DNA of 64,000 nucleotides from Sphingobium sp. Lineage in GTDB: Bacteria > Pseudomonadota > Alphaproteobacteria > Sphingomonadales > Sphingomonadaceae. How positions within the stretch are numbered: position 1 is the stretch's first letter; each line of letters begins with the position of its first letter. Under the pieces are notes generated by a model. That model did not search any database, had not been told where the DNA came from, and saw nothing but the letters and a program-made list of their open reading frames with translations. The DNA lies in assembly GCA_035196065.1 (NCBI GenBank), contig CP136575.1, forward strand, positions 835,001-899,000. Direction: 5' to 3'. The position numbers and the translations under genes are program-made. Positions 62,143 to 64,000 of the stretch are shown piece after piece.

Positions 62143-64000
62143 ATGGCCGAACTGATCATCCGCCGGGGCCTAGAAGAGCCCGAAACAGACGGCAATTTTG
62201 TGCCGCACCGTCCGGCGCGTCCGGCAAAGGTGGAGGGCGGGCGTCCGTTCAAGCTTGTCTCTGAATACCAGCCCGCAGGCGATCAGCCGGCGGCGATCAA
62301 GGAATTGGTGGAGACCGCGCTCGCGGGGGAAAAGGATCAGGTGCTGCTCGGCGTCACCGGTTCGGGCAAAACCTTCACCATGGCAAAGGTGGTGGAGGCG
62401 TTGCAGCGACCGGCGCTGGTGCTGGCGCCCAACAAGATCCTCGCCGCGCAGCTTTATGGCGAATTCAAAAGCTTTTTCCCTGAAAACGCCGTCGAATATT
62501 TTGTCAGTTATTACGATTATTACCAGCCAGAGGCCTATGTGCCGCGCAGCGATACCTATATCGAAAAGGAATCGAGCGTGAACGAGGCGATTGACCGGAT
62601 GCGCCATTCGGCCACCCGATCACTCCTCGAACGGGATGATGTGCTGATCGTTGCCTCGGTTTCTTGCCTTTATGGTATCGGATCGGTCGAAACCTATTCG
62701 GCGATGATTTTCGACCTAAAGGTCGGGGAAAGCGTCGACCAGCGCGAGTTGATCCGCAAGCTGGTCGCGCTTCAGTACAAGCGCAACGATGCGTCTTTTG
62801 TGCGTGGCAATTTCCGCGTGCGCGGCGATAATCTCGAACTCTTCCCCTCCCATTTTGAAGACATGGCCTGGCGGATCAGCATGTTCGGTGATGAGGTCGA
62901 AGAAATCGTCGAATTTGATCCGCTGACCGGCAAGGCAGGCGCGAAGCTGAACGCCGTGCGTGTCTATGCCAATTCGCACTATGTTACCCCGGGGCCGACG
63001 ATGAAGCAGGCGGCTGCCGCGATCAAGTTCGAGCTGGAGGAAAGGCTGAAGGAGCTGGTCGCCGAAGGCCGGCTGCTTGAGGCGCAGCGGCTGGAACAGC
63101 GCACCAATTTCGATCTGGAGATGATTGCCGCGACCGGAAGCTGCGCGGGCATCGAAAATTATTCGCGCTTCCTCACCGGCCGCTTGCCGGGTGAACCGCC
63201 GCCGACCTTGTTCGAATATCTGCCTGACAATGCATTGCTGTTCGTTGATGAAAGCCACCAGACGGTGCCGCAGATTGGCGCGATGGCGCGGGGTGACCAT
63301 CGACGCAAGCTGACCCTTGCCGAATATGGTTTCCGTTTGCCTAGCTGTATCGACAATCGGCCGCTACGCTTCAACGAATGGGATGCGATGCGCCCGCAAA
63401 CGGTCAGCGTGTCAGCCACCCCGGGCAATTGGGAGATGGAGCAGACCGGTGGCGTTTTTGCCGAACAGGTGATCCGCCCGACCGGCTTGATCGATCCGCC
63501 GGTCGAGATCAAACCGGTTGAGGATCAGGTTCAGGATTGCATCAACGAATGCCGTAAGGTGGCCGAGGCCGGCTATCGCACTTTGGTGACGACGCTGACC
63601 AAGCGGATGGCGGAGGATCTGACCGAGTTTATGCATGAGGCGGGGTTGCGCGTCCGTTATATGCACAGCGATGTCGAAACGCTGGAACGTATCGAACTGA
63701 TCCGTGATTTGCGGCTGGGCGTCTATGACGTGCTCGTCGGCATCAACCTGCTGCGCGAAGGCCTCGACATTCCCGAATGCGGGCTGGTGTGCATCCTCGA
63801 TGCCGACAAGGAAGGTTTCTTGCGCAGCGAAACTTCATTGATTCAGACGATCGGCCGCGCCGCGCGCAATGTCGAAGGGCGCGTTATCCTTTATGCCGAC
63901 CGCATCACCGGCAGCATGGAACGCGCGATGCGCGAGACCGACCGTCGCCGTGAAAAGCAGCGCGCTTACAACGAACTGCACGGCATCACACCGACCACGA
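62143..64000 (+). CDS. uvrB: UvrABC system protein B, N-terminal part (runs off window)
   Basis: UvrB is the damage-verifying helicase-like subunit of nucleotide excision repair. The frame runs from ATG 62143 to the right edge without a stop, giving 619 residues. Present are Walker A in [16 protein letters not shown], the beta-hairpin [25 protein letters not shown] (Walker B/DESH box), [26 protein letters not shown] and the motif VI region [18 protein letters not shown] 25-residue N-terminal extension precedes the usual [20 protein letters not shown] lies before the ATG. The C-terminal UVR domain is outside the window. Confidence 0.97.
   Translation, partial: MAELIIRRGLEEPETDGNFVPHRPARPAKVEGGRPFKLVSEYQPAGDQPAAIKELVETALAGEKDQVLLGVTGSGKTFTMAKVVEALQRPALVLAPNKILAAQLYGEFKSFFPENAVEYFVSYYDYYQPEAYVPRSDTYIEKESSVNEAIDRMRHSATRSLLERDDVLIVASVSCLYGIGSVETYSAMIFDLKVGESVDQRELIRKLVALQYKRNDASFVRGNFRVRGDNLELFPSHFEDMAWRISMFGDEVEEIVEFDPLTGKAGAKLNAVRVYANSHYVTPGPTMKQAAAAIKFELEERLKELVAEGRLLEAQRLEQRTNFDLEMIAATGSCAGIENYSRFLTGRLPGEPPPTLFEYLPDNALLFVDESHQTVPQIGAMARGDHRRKLTLAEYGFRLPSCIDNRPLRFNEWDAMRPQTVSVSATPGNWEMEQTGGVFAEQVIRPTGLIDPPVEIKPVEDQVQDCINECRKVAEAGYRTLVTTLTKRMAEDLTEFMHEAGLRVRYMHSDVETLERIELIRDLRLGVYDVLVGINLLREGLDIPECGLVCILDADKEGFLRSETSLIQTIGRAARNVEGRVILYADRITGSMERAMRETDRRREKQRAYNELHGITPTT

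Noticed and set aside
1-64000. Mobile element, prophage, defence system, CRISPR or secondary-metabolite cluster
   Set aside because: No transposase, integrase, phage, restriction, Cas or assembly-line genes were recognised; all regions read as core metabolism and housekeeping with uniform composition.

Overview
This window is ordinary core chromosome from an alphaproteobacterium, most likely order Sphingomonadales. The base composition is GC-rich, genes are packed with many 4-bp stop/start overlaps, and family-typical traits recur: MetH split into two polypeptides, short intergenic palindromic repeats, a panB-yfgM-bamB-der run, Coq4, and a ctaCDB-coxF-ctaGE-surf1 cytochrome oxidase operon. 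Both edges cut genes: metF at the left, uvrB at the right. I see no rRNA, tRNA, CRISPR array, insertion sequence, prophage or integrase.

Layout. 1-4.1 kb: metF and split metH (methionine/one-carbon metabolism). 4.1-5.8 kb: coaD, ispA, xseB on the minus strand. 5.9-8.8 kb: a lipoprotein and purL. 8.8-12.3 kb: coq4, a DUF418 membrane protein, the iron-storage pair bfd-bfr and an orphan Hpt protein. 12.4-16.9 kb: panB, yfgM, bamB, der (minus). 16.9-17.6 kb: a four-helix membrane protein plus XRE regulator under a promoter with perfect palindromes. 17.7-22.9 kb: recQ, a DUF442 protein, a small membrane-anchored protein, a sterol-desaturase-like hydroxylase and a GMC oxidoreductase (minus). 22.9-27 kb: an Atm1-type ABC exporter and a TonB-dependent receptor. 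27-30 kb: pyrE, pdxJ, acpS, lepB and a small membrane protein, translationally coupled.

30.2-37.6 kb: the complete aa3-type cytochrome c oxidase operon with assembly factors (heme O synthase, CoxF, Cox11, DUF983, SURF1) and a TauE/SafE permease. 37.6-38.2 kb: infC, apparently starting at AUC. 38.3-40.2 kb: a divergent VOC protein and alpha/beta hydrolase. 40.2-43.4 kb: thrS, a DUF305 lipoprotein and a second TauE/SafE permease. 43.6-47 kb: a DUF898 (YjgN-like) membrane protein with an overlapping M48 protease, DUF6356 and a hydrolase. 47-51.8 kb: gamma-glutamyltransferase, a SIMPL protein with a disrupted N-terminus, glyoxalases I and II, a zinc ribbon and DUF4345. 51.9-56.1 kb: guaA, a VTT membrane protein, a single-domain asparaginase, an ArsC/YffB protein and a GDPD lipoprotein. 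56.2-58.6 kb: hemC, hemD and a Mic60/HemX-position membrane protein (minus). 58.6-64 kb: tsaD, gpsA, a flippase and uvrB.

I looked for an undescribed system and found no defence island, biosynthetic cluster or mobile element. The items most worth checking are regulatory or architectural: the palindromic operator of the XRE/membrane pair, the AUC start of infC, the repeat that separates the metH halves and carries the second half's ribosome binding site, the frame break in the SIMPL gene, the short Mic60-like protein in the heme operon, and the DUF898/M48 pair. All functions are inferred from motifs read by eye; no database search was possible.
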